Shown: in pieces, positions 8,529 through 19,124 of the stretch
How the letters are laid out: the number at the start of each line of letters is the position of its first letter
How positions within the stretch are numbered: the stretch's first letter is position 1
From: JANQMX01 sp965247175
Lineage (GTDB): Bacteria > Pseudomonadota > Alphaproteobacteria > Kiloniellales > DSM-21159
DNA: 64,000 nucleotides
Direction of reading: 5' to 3'
Assembly (NCBI GenBank): GCA_965247175.1
Contig: OZ252006.1
Coordinates: 1,736,001 to 1,800,000 of the forward strand
Translations under genes and position numbers: made by a program
The notes under the pieces: model-generated
What the model saw: only the letters and a program-made list of their open reading frames with translations
Databases searched by the model: none
What the model was told of the DNA's origin: nothing

Positions 8529-9788
8529 TCAGTGCAAACGGGCCGTCGGACCGACGCCCTTTTCGTCAATGGTGTAGCCCTTGCAGAAGCGATCCAGGGT
8601 GAAGGCTTCGTTGAGCGCGTGCGGCGCGTCCTGGGCGATGGTGTGGGCGAAGCACCAGCCCGAGGCCGGCGTCGCCTTGAAGCCGCCGTAGCACCAGCCG
8701 GCATTGATATAGAGCCCCTCTATCGGGCCCTTGCAGATGATCGGGCTGCCGTCCATCGACATGTCCATGATGCCACCCCACATGCGCAGCAATCTGAGCC
8801 GCGCCAAGTTGGGGAAGACGGCGAGACCGCCGGTGACGACGTCTTCGATGACCGGCAGATTGCCGCGCTGGGCATAGGAGTTGTAGCCGTCGATATCGCC
8901 GCCGAAGACCAGCCCGCCCTTGTCCGATTGCGAGATGTAGAGGTGGCCGGCACCGAAGGTGATGACGGTGTCGATCAAGGGTTTTAGCGGCTCGGAGACA
9001 AAGGCCTGCAGCACGTGGCTCTCAATGGGCAGCCTGTCCAACCCGGCGAGGCGCAGGACCGTCGAGGTGTTGCCGGCGACGGCGACACCCACCTTCTTTG
9101 CGCGGATCTCACCACGCGTGGTCTCGACGCCGACGATGCGCCCGCCCTCGCGGAGGAAACCGGTCACTTCGCAGTTCTCGATCATGTCGACGCCGCGCTC
9201 GCTCGCCGCATGGGCATAACCCCAAGCCACGGCATCGTGGCGGGCGGTGCCGCCGCGCGGCTGGAAGAGCCCGCCGACAATGGGGAAACGCGCGTCCTGA
9301 GAGAGATCGATGCCGGGCGCCAGCTTGCCGATCTCTTCCGGGGAGAGCAGCTCGGCATCGACGCCGCAGACCCGCATGGCGTTGCCGCGCCGCGCGTAGG
9401 CGTCGAGCTGTCCCGGGTTGTGTGCCAGGTTCAGAACCCCGCGCTGCGAGAACATGACGTTGTAGTTGAGGTCCTGGGACAGGCCCTCCCAGAGCTTCAT
9501 GCTCCACTCGTAGAAGTGGGTGTTCGCCGGCAGCATGTAGTTGGAGCGGACGATTGTGGTGTTGCGGCCGATGTTGCCGCTGCCCAGCCAGCCCTTCTCC
9601 ACCACCGCGACATTGGTGATGCCGTGCTCCTTGGCGAGGTAGTGCGCCGTCGCCAAGCCATGACCGCCACCACCAACGATGATGACATCGTAGGAGGGTT
9701 TCGGCTCCGGCGACCGCCACGTGGCGGTCCAACCCTGGTTGCCGGTCAGACCGTTCTTGATAATCGAGAATACGGAATAGCGGCCCAT
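8529..9788 (-). CDS. soxB: Sarcosine oxidase beta subunit
   Basis: Flavin-bearing catalytic beta subunit, 419 aa, which oxidises sarcosine. The FAD-binding motif VGGGGHGLATAHYLA is at residues 38-52. H184 in GGTARHDAV lies where this family carries covalently bound FMN. The C-terminal INAGWCYGGFKATPASGW is typical. It is the first gene of the minus-strand sox operon. Upstream are a short palindrome (9824-9834) and the terminator of the preceding gene (9872-9904), so the promoter must lie in the roughly 80 nt between them. Confidence 0.96.
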   Translation of the reverse strand: MGRYSVFSIIKNGLTGNQGWTATWRSPEPKPSYDVIIVGGGGHGLATAHYLAKEHGITNVAVVEKGWLGSGNIGRNTTIVRSNYMLPANTHFYEWSMKLWEGLSQDLNYNVMFSQRGVLNLAHNPGQLDAYARRGNAMRVCGVDAELLSPEEIGKLAPGIDLSQDARFPIVGGLFQPRGGTARHDAVAWGYAHAASERGVDMIENCEVTGFLREGGRIVGVETTRGEIRAKKVGVAVAGNTSTVLRLAGLDRLPIESHVLQAFVSEPLKPLIDTVITFGAGHLYISQSDKGGLVFGGDIDGYNSYAQRGNLPVIEDVVTGGLAVFPNLARLRLLRMWGGIMDMSMDGSPIICKGPIEGLYINAGWCYGGFKATPASGWCFAHTIAQDAPHALNEAFTLDRFCKGYTIDEKGVGPTARLH

Positions 9789-9871
9789 GCTGAGTGCCCC
9801 GCCCTGCTTTCTGTAAATCGGCTGGGTTTTACCCTAGCTCTGGAGGGCGCGGGGCGTCAGCGGAAAAATCG
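9789..9871 (-). promoter_or_regulatory. Presumed sox operon promoter region with short palindrome
   Basis: The only space for a sox promoter lies between the upstream terminator and soxB. It contains an 11-bp palindrome, GGGTTTTACCC, at 9824-9834. No convincing -35/-10 pair or glycine riboswitch was recognised, so the operator role is a guess. Confidence 0.3.
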
Positions 9872-9904
9872 CTAAGACCCATCGGGAAATCCGATGGGCC
9901 TTAG
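9872..9904 (-). terminator. Intrinsic terminator after the DUF302 gene
   Basis: The arms CTAAGACCCATCGG (9872-9885) and CCGATGGGCCTTAG (9891-9904) pair with one mismatch around a 5-nt loop. Read on the minus strand the stem is followed by GCGATTTTTCC, giving five uridines. It lies 28 nt downstream of the DUF302 stop and insulates the sox operon. Confidence 0.8.
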
Positions 9905-9931
9905 GCACTACAAGGTGCGGCTTGTCCTGGT

Positions 9932-10417
9932 TCAGGGCGCGATGGCCTGCTGCGCGATCAGCGCAAAGATGGAGTCCAACTCTTCGGCCATCAGGCGCAG
10001 CGTATCGCCGCCGTCGTAGGGGGCGAAGACGCTGCTCGGCGTGTAATAGGCCAAATGCGCTTTGCCGTCCGCCGTCTCGTAGATGTGGAAGCGGATGGGT
10101 GCCTCGATGCCGGCGGGCACGCTCGCCTCCAGCATGCGCACCGCGAAGTCATTGCGGTAGACGCCGACGACCATGTCGCCCCGGATGGTGATACCGCGCC
10201 CAGCCGCGCCCTTGCTGGCGCTTGCCCGAGTGACGACGAACATACCGTTGTCGGTCACTGCCTGATCGAGCTTTTCGACCAGGGTCTGGAAGCTGTGCGG
10301 CGTTGCGTAGTCCAGCAATCCCTGCGGCCCCGCCGCCTTGCTAGGTGCCGCGACCAAAGTCAGTCCCAGCAGCACAACCGCGAAGACCAACCCGTAACCC
10401 GAAAGTGCCCTTGCCAT
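9932..10417 (-). CDS. Secreted DUF302-family protein
   Basis: 161-aa protein with an apparent signal peptide (MARALSGYGLVFAVVLLGL, then TLVAAPSKAAG with cleavage after AxA) followed by a DUF302 domain: SFQTLVEKLDQAVTDNGMFV, IRFHIYETADGKAHLAYYTP and a C-terminal amphipathic helix. DUF302 has no settled biochemical role; members are often periplasmic or membrane associated. ATG 10417 is chosen because it starts directly at the signal peptide; an upstream in-frame start at 10486 would add a charged leader. It has terminators on both sides and so appears to be a single-gene unit. Confidence 0.8.
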   Translation of the reverse strand: MARALSGYGLVFAVVLLGLTLVAAPSKAAGPQGLLDYATPHSFQTLVEKLDQAVTDNGMFVVTRASASKGAAGRGITIRGDMVVGVYRNDFAVRMLEASVPAGIEAPIRFHIYETADGKAHLAYYTPSSVFAPYDGGDTLRLMAEELDSIFALIAQQAIAP

Positions 10418-10503
10418 CCCGTCCTTCTCCCGATGCGCAGCGAAGCCAATGCGGGCGAAGAAAGCCAAGAGCGCGTCAAGCGGCAAGTAACAGATTTGCG
10501 ACT

Positions 10504-10526
10504 GGAAAACCCGCAGACTTCGCGGG

Positions 10527-10528
<2 letters not shown>
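10504..10528 (-). terminator. Intrinsic terminator overlapping the GGT stop codon
   Basis: The arms AACCCGC (10508-10514) and GCGGGTT (10522-10528) enclose a 7-nt loop. On the minus strand the second arm runs into TTTTCC. The stem includes part of the TAA stop of the gamma-glutamyltransferase gene. Confidence 0.7.
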
Positions 10529-12131
<1,603 letters not shown>

Positions 12132-12207
12132 GGCTCTTCTCCCTCATCTCGGCCTTCCTACGAAGCCTAAGGAGAAGTCCAAAGGGCACAAGCGGCAAAG
12201 ACGCGGG

Positions 12208-12843
12208 TCAGGGTACCAGCCAGCTCTTGCTCAGCGCGCCGCCACGCCAGTCGAAGAAGGCGCGTCGGTGGCCGCGGGCTGCAAGATAGAGCCACTCCAG
12301 GCTTTGGACTTTCACCAGCACGGCGCCGAAGTTCCGGAAACTCTCGGCGTCGGCGCTACCGTCCTCACCTTGGTGCCAGTCCCACGGCGCTTCGATCGCT
12401 GCACCGGGTCCGGGCTCGACGCCGTAGCAGAGCCGGCTGAAGGAGCGCGACGCCTGCCAGGCCTCGCGCGCCACCTCATCATCGTGGTGGACCAGCGCTT
12501 GGCCGGTCAGACGAAGCTGGATCTTGCGGCCGGGGTGATAGACATGCAGCGCCACCCGGGGCTGAGCGGCCATCTCCGCCACCTTGTGGGAGCGCAGGTC
12601 GGTGTGGAACCGCAGCATCCGCTCCTCGGGCACAGCAGCCCGCAGGACGACCGTTCGCACCGCCGGCAGCCCTTCGGCGTCGAGGGTGCAGAGGCTCGGC
12701 GTGTGGCACGGCGAGTGGCGGTCGTGCACCCCCGCTTCGAGCAAGCTCCAGGCTTCCGCCAAGCTCCCATCGAGATCGTCGTAGAAAGCGCTGTCGCTGC
12801 TCTTGACGTGCTCCGGGTCCGCCTGCGGCAGGCGCTGGCTCAC
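12208..12843 (-). CDS. Pyridoxamine 5'-phosphate oxidase-like flavin protein
   Basis: 211-aa protein of the split beta-barrel FMN-binding (PNPOx-like) family. CTLDAEGLPAVRTVVLRAAV and MLRFHTDLRSHKVAEMAAQP match the FMN-binding strands, and VKVQSLEWLYLAARGHRRA lies at the C-terminus. GTG 12843 is taken as start because its codon overlaps the stop of the upstream lipoprotein gene as GTGA, a classical coupling arrangement. It may be a true PdxH-like enzyme or a generic flavin reductase; the absence of a full PdxH C-terminal motif makes the latter more likely. Confidence 0.8.
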   Translation of the reverse strand: MSQRLPQADPEHVKSSDSAFYDDLDGSLAEAWSLLEAGVHDRHSPCHTPSLCTLDAEGLPAVRTVVLRAAVPEERMLRFHTDLRSHKVAEMAAQPRVALHVYHPGRKIQLRLTGQALVHHDDEVAREAWQASRSFSRLCYGVEPGPGAAIEAPWDWHQGEDGSADAESFRNFGAVLVKVQSLEWLYLAARGHRRAFFDWRGGALSKSWLVP

Positions 12844-13364
12844 GATTGCTTGGCCTCGACCGCCTTGCCGATCGCCGCGAGCCAGGTCTCGACGCGGTTG
12901 CGGTTCACGCCCAGGTCCCAATAGCCGACGTTCGAGCGGCTATAGATGAGCAGGGATGAGCCGTCCTTTCTTTCAACGGCTTGCACCCAGATGCTGTCAC
13001 GAAAGCCGAAGAGTGACGAGCGCTGTTCCAGAGCGATCTGCCGTTCGTCCCGAAAGACGGCCAGGATGCGGGTGCGCGGCTCAGCCGCCAGCACCTCGCG
13101 CGCGGCTTCGAAGAGAGCCTCCGCCGACACGCTGTAAGTTGGAGAGACAACATCGGCGTGCGCCGCGGTAAAGCCCTCCGGCGCCGCCAAGGCATCGTTG
13201 GGCCGCCCCGTCCGCTCCAAGTTGGCGAAGGAAAGAGGCAAGGCCTGTGAGGACTCGCCGTTCGTCATGGAACTCTCCCCGTCCGCACAGCCTGCGAGAA
13301 CCGCGATCAACAGCATGCATGAAAAGGCGCGAATTGCCATGACCCAAACCTGCGTCTTCGCCAT
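12840..13364 (-). CDS. DUF1499 lipoprotein
   Basis: 174-aa protein with a lipoprotein signal: hydrophobic stretch AFSCMLLIAVLAGC with lipobox LAGC, so Cys would be lipidated. The mature part is a DUF1499 domain: YSVSAEALFEAAREVLAAEP, GFRDSIWVQAVERKDGSSLL and the signature YSRSNVGYWDLGVNRNRVE. Function is unknown. An in-frame ATG at 13340 would give a more compact signal peptide. The stop overlaps the next gene's GTG start. Confidence 0.85.
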   Translation of the reverse strand: MAKTQVWVMAIRAFSCMLLIAVLAGCADGESSMTNGESSQALPLSFANLERTGRPNDALAAPEGFTAAHADVVSPTYSVSAEALFEAAREVLAAEPRTRILAVFRDERQIALEQRSSLFGFRDSIWVQAVERKDGSSLLIYSRSNVGYWDLGVNRNRVETWLAAIGKAVEAKQS

Positions 13365-13393
13365 TTGAGGTCAAGGGCTGGGCAGCGACGGGG

Positions 13394-14620
13394 TCAGCCT
13401 GGGAACTTCGCCAGCACGGACAGCGCTTCGTCGATGTCCGCTTCGGTGTGGTCCGCGGAGATCTGGAAGCGGATGCATTGATCGCCCTTGGGCACCACCG
13501 GGAAGTTGAGCCCCGTCGCCAGGATTCCGCTCTCCCGCAGGTGCTTGACCAGAGCCGTGGTGCGGGCGGTGTCGCGCACCATCAAGGGCACCACCGGGTG
13601 CTCACCGGGAATGGTCTCCAGCCCCTGCGCCGCGAGTCCCTGCTGAAAGCGCGCGGTCATGGCACGCAGATGGCTAAGCAGGTCGCGGCCGCACGGGCTG
13701 TCGACAATATCGACGGCGGCCTTGGCGGCCACCGCTTCGCCCGGCGTGATGGGGTTGGAATAGATGTAGAAGGGCGAGGTTTCGCGCAGGAAATCGATCA
13801 CCGTTTGGCTGGCGACCACATAGCCGCCGTTGACGCCGAAGGCCTTGCCCAGGGTGGCGACAAGGAGGTCGGACGGGCCGCTTCCCGTGACCTCTTCGGT
13901 CCCCCGTCCGGTCTCGCCGAAAGCAGCGGCGCCGTGGGAATCGTCCACCATCACAAGGACGTTCTCGGCGAAGGCCTCGTCGTACTCCCGGGCGATCGCC
14001 ATGATTTCGTCGAGCGGCGCGTGGTCGCCGCGCATGCTGAAGATGCCGTCGGTGACGATGATGGCCCGCTCGCAGGTCTCTTTCACCTCGTCGAGCTGCC
14101 GTCGCAGGACGTCCAGATCGAGATGTGGATACACACGCTTCTCACCGGGCTGGGCCAGACGGACCGCATTGATGATGCAGCTATGGTTCAGCTCGTCGCT
14201 GATCACCGCCGTCTTCTTGTCGGCGAGCTGCGGCAGGCTGCCCATCACCGTGGCATAGGCGGAGCTGAAGATCATCGCCGCCTCCCGCCCGTGGAACTCG
14301 GCGAGCCGCTGCTCCAGCGCCACATGGGGCTGCCAGGTCCCGCTGATAAAGCGGACCGCACCCGGCCCGGTGCCGAAATCTGCGACCGCCGCCTCCTCCG
14401 AGGCGATCAGCTCGCTTTGGAAGGAAAGACCGAGATAGCTGTTGGAGTTCATGCGCAGGAAAGGCTTGTCCCCCTCGCCGTCGATCAGAAAGCGCGGCCC
14501 CTGCCCTTGGCGGGCGGGCAAGACCTGCGTCACCACGGCCTCGTGGCCTTTGCGCACGCCGGCGGCTTCCAGCTCGTCGACACGGGCCTTCAGCTTGGTT
14601 TCCAGACGATCGAGGGGCAT
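13394..14620 (-). CDS. kbl: Glycine C-acetyltransferase (2-amino-3-ketobutyrate CoA ligase)
   Basis: PLP enzyme of the alpha-oxoamine synthase family, 408 aa, cleaving 2-amino-3-oxobutyrate with CoA to glycine and acetyl-CoA. Visible are NSYLGLS (60-66), the PLP-stacking region HSC (146-148), DDSHG (226-230) and the Schiff-base lysine K259 in VATLGKAFG. The family also contains BioF and KBL-like enzymes, but location directly after a threonine dehydrogenase (27-nt gap) makes Kbl the best call. It supplies glycine from threonine. Confidence 0.88.
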   Translation of the reverse strand: MPLDRLETKLKARVDELEAAGVRKGHEAVVTQVLPARQGQGPRFLIDGEGDKPFLRMNSNSYLGLSFQSELIASEEAAVADFGTGPGAVRFISGTWQPHVALEQRLAEFHGREAAMIFSSAYATVMGSLPQLADKKTAVISDELNHSCIINAVRLAQPGEKRVYPHLDLDVLRRQLDEVKETCERAIIVTDGIFSMRGDHAPLDEIMAIAREYDEAFAENVLVMVDDSHGAAAFGETGRGTEEVTGSGPSDLLVATLGKAFGVNGGYVVASQTVIDFLRETSPFYIYSNPITPGEAVAAKAAVDIVDSPCGRDLLSHLRAMTARFQQGLAAQGLETIPGEHPVVPLMVRDTARTTALVKHLRESGILATGLNFPVVPKGDQCIRFQISADHTEADIDEALSVLAKFPG

Positions 14621-14647
14621 GGGTTCGCTCCTGCTTCGCTTGTAGGG

Positions 14648-15604
14648 TTAGGCCGCCGTGGTGAGCTTAGCGCTCAGCTTGGTCAGCATGTCTTCGGTCA
14701 TGCGCGCGAGATCGTACTCATGCGACCAGTCCCACTGCTGCCGCGCCGCCGAGTCGTCGACCGAGCGCGGCCAGGTGTCGGCGATCGCCTGGCGGACGGG
14801 GTCGACCTCATAGTCGATGCGAAACTCCGGCAGGTGCTTGCGGATCTCCTCGACCAGCCGCTCCGGCGTAAAGCTCATAGCCGTGATGTTGAAGCTATTG
14901 CGGTGCTCGAGGCGGGAGGGGTCAGCCTCCATCAGCTCGATCATCGCCCGGGTGGCGTCCGGCATGTACATCATGTCGAGGCAACTGTCCGCCCTGAGAA
15001 AGCAGGTGTAGTGCCGGTATCGAATGGCCTGGTAGAAAATATCGACCGCATAGTCGGTCGTGCCGCCTCCGGGCTGGGCCGTGTTGGAGATCAGGCCGGG
15101 AAAGCGCAGGCCGCGGGTGTCGACGCCGAAGCGGGTGGCGTAGTAGTCGCACAACAGCTCACCGGCCACCTTGGTGACCCCGTACATGGTCGTCGGCCGC
15201 TGCACCGTGTCCTGCGGGGTGCCGTCGCGCGGCGTCGAGGGGCCGAAGGCACCGATCGAGCTCGGGAAGAAGAGCGCGCAGTCGTATTGCCGGGCGACCT
15301 CCAGGATGTTGTACAGCCCGCCCATGTTCAGGCTCCAGGCGATCTGCGGGCGCTCCTCCGCCACTGCCGAAAGCAGCGCGGCCAGATGATAGATGGTGCC
15401 GACATCGTAGCGCCGCACCACCTCGAAGATCTGCGGGAGCTGCGTGCAGTCCATATGGGCATAGAGGCTGCGCGGCGACTCCCCCGGGGGCGCCATCCGC
15501 ACGTCCGTCGCGATGACCCGGTCTTCGCCGTAGCGGGCCTGCAGAGCCTCGACCAGCTCCGTCCCGATCTGCCCCAGCGCACCCGTCACCAATATCTTGC
15601 GCAT
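14648..15604 (-). CDS. L-threonine 3-dehydrogenase, SDR/epimerase type
   Basis: 318-aa extended short-chain dehydrogenase. The NAD-binding motif GALGQIG is at residues 8-14, and the catalytic YGVTK (Tyr/Lys) follows Ser in FFPSSIGAFGP. The sequence FPGLISNTAQPGGGTTDYAV is typical of SDR-type threonine dehydrogenases, as opposed to the zinc MDR-type Tdh of E. coli. It oxidises L-threonine to 2-amino-3-oxobutyrate, used by the downstream Kbl in the same transcript. Confidence 0.88.
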   Translation of the reverse strand: MRKILVTGALGQIGTELVEALQARYGEDRVIATDVRMAPPGESPRSLYAHMDCTQLPQIFEVVRRYDVGTIYHLAALLSAVAEERPQIAWSLNMGGLYNILEVARQYDCALFFPSSIGAFGPSTPRDGTPQDTVQRPTTMYGVTKVAGELLCDYYATRFGVDTRGLRFPGLISNTAQPGGGTTDYAVDIFYQAIRYRHYTCFLRADSCLDMMYMPDATRAMIELMEADPSRLEHRNSFNITAMSFTPERLVEEIRKHLPEFRIDYEVDPVRQAIADTWPRSVDDSAARQQWDWSHEYDLARMTEDMLTKLSAKLTTAA

Positions 15605-15804
15605 CGCCAGCCCCCGCTGCGTGACTCACTTCGATCGATCGCGCCGGCCACGGCGGCCTCGCAAATCGGATGGGGATTTGGCAAAGGGTGTGGGGAGATA
15701 GCAAGCCCAATCCTCATCCGCCGGCCTGCTCGCAGCGTATAGCTAGCCATGCCGAATTGTTCACCGACATTGAGCGGGGTTATCCCGGCCAACCGGGGGC
15801 CACG

Positions 15805-17145
15805 ATGAGCCAAAGCGAAACCACCTCCGGGGCCCCGCTGAGCTACAGAGTTTTGGCCAGCTACGGCGGCCTGGCGCTGCCCCTGGCCGCCGGCTGGCTC
15901 TGCCTGCAAGTCTTCGTGCCGACCTACTATGCAGAAGCCATGGGGGTCAGCCTGACGGCCGTCGGCGCCGTCTTGCTACTCGCCCGCCTGCTCGACGCCG
16001 TCACCGACCCGATGATCGGCTACCTCTCAGACCACACGCCCATGCGCTTTGGGCGACGGCGGCTTTGGATCTTGGTCGGGGCGCCCATCCTCGCGCTGGC
16101 CTTGGCTTTGCTGTTTCGGCCGCAAGGCGACCCCTCGGCCTTCTACCTCTTCGTTTGCGCGGCCGCCGTCTACATCGCCGGCACCATGGTCATCGTGCCG
16201 ATGAATGCCTGGGGCGCCGAATTGAGCCCCGACTATCATCAGCGCAGCCGGGTGAGCGGTGCCCGAACTCTCTTCGGCTTGCTCGGCACCTTGGCGGCTC
16301 TCGCCTTGCCGACACTGCTCGGACAGGGGGACGCCCGCGATCTCGGCCCGGCACTGACTACCAACCTTGTGCTCATCTTCACGACGCTGCTGCTCAGCCT
16401 TGTCGCCCTTTGCCTCTTCGTCAGTGACCGCAACTCCGTGAACTTGCCAGGCGACTACTTCCGTTCTGCGCTGAGGCTGCTGAGCGGCGACTCACCCTTT
16501 CGCCAGCTGATGGCCAGCACGCTTCTGAACGGCATCGCCAATGCCCTGCCGGCCACCCTTTTTCTGTTCTTCATTACCCATAAGATCGGCGTGCCAGATC
16601 AGGCAGGTCTCTTCCTGCTGTGCTACTTCCTCGCGGCCGTTGCCTCCGTGCCGCTTTGGGTGAGGATCAGTCGGTCGATCGGCAAGGATTGGACATGGCG
16701 CATCGGCATCGGCATTGCCTGCCTCGCCTTTGTCTGGACGCCCTTCCTCGGCCCTGGCGATGCCGGCTGGTATCTCGCCATCGTGCTGATAACCGGCGCG
16801 GCCGCAGGCGCGGACTTCGTGCTGCCGAGCGCCCTGCTTGCCGACCTCATCGAGTGGGATGGGCAGAAAACCGGCTACCGCCGGCCTGCCCTCTTCTTCG
16901 CTGCTGCCGGCACGGTCTCGAAGCTCACCTTCGCCTTGGCGGTCGGCATCAGCTTTCCGGCGCTCGAGCTGGCCGGCTTCCAGGCCGCCGGGGAAAACAG
17001 CGGCGAAGCGTTGATGGCGCTGGCCGCGCTCTATGGCCTGCTTCCGGTTGCCCTGAAACTCACGGTACTTTGGATCATGCGGGGTTACCCCATTACCAAG
17101 CAGGCCCACGAAGAGATCCGCCGGCGACTGGCCGACGTATCATGA
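15805..17145 (+). CDS. MFS permease, GPH (glycoside-pentoside-hexuronide) type
   Basis: 446-aa inner-membrane transporter with about 12 hydrophobic helices. The GPH-family motifs are visible: DAVTDPMIGYLSDHTPMRFGRRRLW, given here as two adjacent parts, after helix 2, and NAWGAELSPDYHQRSRVSG in the middle loop. Members are usually cation symporters for sugars, but many bacterial relatives have no known substrate. ATG 15805 starts just before the first membrane segment. It is transcribed divergently from tdh, with about 200 nt between that show no other gene. Confidence 0.85.
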   Translation: MSQSETTSGAPLSYRVLASYGGLALPLAAGWLCLQVFVPTYYAEAMGVSLTAVGAVLLLARLLDAVTDPMIGYLSDHTPMRFGRRRLWILVGAPILALALALLFRPQGDPSAFYLFVCAAAVYIAGTMVIVPMNAWGAELSPDYHQRSRVSGARTLFGLLGTLAALALPTLLGQGDARDLGPALTTNLVLIFTTLLLSLVALCLFVSDRNSVNLPGDYFRSALRLLSGDSPFRQLMASTLLNGIANALPATLFLFFITHKIGVPDQAGLFLLCYFLAAVASVPLWVRISRSIGKDWTWRIGIGIACLAFVWTPFLGPGDAGWYLAIVLITGAAAGADFVLPSALLADLIEWDGQKTGYRRPALFFAAAGTVSKLTFALAVGISFPALELAGFQAAGENSGEALMALAALYGLLPVALKLTVLWIMRGYPITKQAHEEIRRRLADVS

Positions 17146-17188
17146 TCGGGCAGTGTGACGATCGCCAATGCAGCCAGGAGAGAGCCGA

Positions 17189-17941
17189 ATGGCGCGGGTT
17201 TCCAAAGCTAAGTCGCAAGTGACAGCGTCGAGGTCCATGAAAGCCGTTGTGGCCGGCTTGACCGTTGCCGCCTTGGGCTACGGCTCCTATGCGGCAGCCT
17301 CGCTGGGCGGCGCCGAGCGCATCGCTTTCGAGGTGCTGCGAAACGGTAGCCCGATCGGCTCTCACACCATCAGCTTCGAGCAACAAGGCGATCAACTGAT
17401 CGTCGACATCGAGATTGGCCTTGAGGTCAAGTTCGCCTTTTTCACGGTCTTCGACTATCAGCACCGCAATCGAGAGGTGTGGCAAGACGGTCGGCTGATC
17501 GCCATCGACACGCAAACGGACAACAACGGCGACCGTCACATCGTGAGCGGCCGCGCGACAGACGATGGCTTTTTGGTGAACGGCAAAGGCGAGCAGGTTT
17601 TGCTTCCCGGCGATATCATCCCGACAAGCTACTGGAACCCGGCCACCCGCGACGCCCAGGCCATGCTCAACACCCAGACCGGCGAGTTGATCGACGTCGA
17701 GGTGACCCCGAAATATATTCAAGCGGTCGACATGCCTTGGGGCGAAAGCAAAGGCCAGTTGCACCGGATCTCGGGCGACCTGGAACTCGACCTCTGGTAT
17801 GACCCGGCAGGCTGCCTCCTTAAGCTGAGCTTCGAGGCGCCGGGCGATGGCTCGACGATCGACTACCGCGCCGACTATCACATGGCCGAGCGCCCGCTCC
17901 CGCTGGCGGCAGAGGCGCAAACGGTCCCCTGCGAAAGCTGA
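17189..17941 (+). CDS. DUF6134-like exported protein
   Basis: 250-aa protein with an N-terminal hydrophobic segment (MKAVVAGLTVAALGYGSYAA near residue 17) suggesting export or anchoring. The rest is beta-rich, with IAFEVLRNGSPIGSHTISFE and YQHRNREVWQDGRLIAID, matching proteins annotated as DUF6134. No catalytic motif is seen. ATG 17189 has an AGGAG site 8 nt upstream. It follows the MFS gene by 43 nt and converges on hpnA with a 6-nt gap. Confidence 0.75.
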   Translation: MARVSKAKSQVTASRSMKAVVAGLTVAALGYGSYAAASLGGAERIAFEVLRNGSPIGSHTISFEQQGDQLIVDIEIGLEVKFAFFTVFDYQHRNREVWQDGRLIAIDTQTDNNGDRHIVSGRATDDGFLVNGKGEQVLLPGDIIPTSYWNPATRDAQAMLNTQTGELIDVEVTPKYIQAVDMPWGESKGQLHRISGDLELDLWYDPAGCLLKLSFEAPGDGSTIDYRADYHMAERPLPLAAEAQTVPCES

Positions 17942-17947
17942 CCCCAC

Positions 17948-18934
17948 TCAAAGATAGTTGTTGGCTCTGAACCAGCCGAGCGCATCGCGCAGTCCCTCGA
18001 CGGCACGGCGGGCGCGGTAGCCGAGCTCCCGCTGAGCCTTGTCGGAGCGATAGAACATGCGCGCCTTCGACATCTTCAAGGCATCTCGGGTGACGAAGGG
18101 CTCTTTGCCGGTGAGACGGCTCCAGGACTCCGCGACATAGGCCACAGGCAGGATGGCCCCATGGGGCAGGCTTAGCCGCGGGGGCCGACGCCCGGTCATA
18201 GCCGCGATCTCGCGCAGCATGTCGGCCAGGCTCCAGTTCTCGCCACCCAGGATATAGGACTCGCCCGACCGCCCTTTTTCCGCAGCCAACAAATGGCCTT
18301 CGGCGACATCTTCGACGTGCACCAGATTGAGCCCGGTGTCGACGAATGCAGGGATACGGCCGCAGGCGGCCTCTACGATAATCCGGCCAGTTGGCGTCGG
18401 CTTGATATCGCGGGGGCCGATGGGCGTCGAGGGATTGACGATGATAACCGGGAAGCTGCTCTCTGCGGCAAAGCGCTCGACCAGCTTCTGCGCGCGGTAC
18501 TTGGAGCGTTTGTAGACCCCGACGACGTCCTCCGCTTCGATGCGCGTCTCCTCGTCGCCGATCTCGCCTTTGGCAGGCACCCCCAATGCGGCGACGCTGC
18601 TGGTGTAGATGAAGCGCGCGACTCCCGCATCCGCTGCAGCTTGAAGCAGGGCCTCGGTGCCCTCGACGTTGATGCGATCCATCATCGCCGGCTCAGGCAC
18701 CCAAAGGCGATAGTCCGCGGCCACATGGTAGACTTCCGTAGCGCCCTGCACGGCGCGCCGAATACTGTTAGGCTCGGTCAGGTCGCCCTCGGCGATCTCC
18801 ACATCCAAGCCATCGAGGTTGCGACGGTCGCTCCCTGGCCGCGCGAGCACACGGACTGTCCGGCCGCTGGCCAGCAATGCCCGCGCAACAGCCGAGCCCA
18901 CGAAACCGGTGGCGCCGGTAACCAGTGCTGTCAC
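17948..18934 (-). CDS. hpnA: Hopanoid-associated sugar epimerase HpnA
   Basis: 328-aa extended SDR protein of the HpnA type, linked to hopanoid side-chain biosynthesis. Visible motifs are the NAD-binding TGATGFVG (7-14), VYHVAADYRLW (a near-diagnostic HpnA segment), YTSSVAALG, the catalytic YKRSK pair and VNPSTPIGPRDIKPTPTG. Another hopanoid gene, hpnN, lies 1 kb away. The start is ATG 18934. It is transcribed away from the cupin gene, with about 190 nt between them. Confidence 0.9.
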   Translation of the reverse strand: MTALVTGATGFVGSAVARALLASGRTVRVLARPGSDRRNLDGLDVEIAEGDLTEPNSIRRAVQGATEVYHVAADYRLWVPEPAMMDRINVEGTEALLQAAADAGVARFIYTSSVAALGVPAKGEIGDEETRIEAEDVVGVYKRSKYRAQKLVERFAAESSFPVIIVNPSTPIGPRDIKPTPTGRIIVEAACGRIPAFVDTGLNLVHVEDVAEGHLLAAEKGRSGESYILGGENWSLADMLREIAAMTGRRPPRLSLPHGAILPVAYVAESWSRLTGKEPFVTRDALKMSKARMFYRSDKAQRELGYRARRAVEGLRDALGWFRANNYL

Positions 18935-19124
18935 GTCTTATCCGCCTTGCCCACGTCTCACAGAATTGGGTCTGGCATGCCGCGTGGCCGCCGCGCAAAC
19001 TGCGGCATGAAAGTGTTCCGACGACCGTCCGACAGTTTACGACCTCTCACATAAGCCGCAACGCCGGCTGGACCAATGCCCAAACGCCAAGCAGCCGGCA
19101 ACAACTCAGCAAGGAGGATGAGCC

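Noticed and set aside
9789..9871. A glycine riboswitch upstream of soxB was looked for.
   Set aside because: None of the conserved aptamer segments were seen in the short interval.
13448..15742. A 764-aa plus-strand ORF opposite kbl and tdh.
   Set aside because: Same shadow effect; both minus-strand enzymes have intact catalytic motifs.
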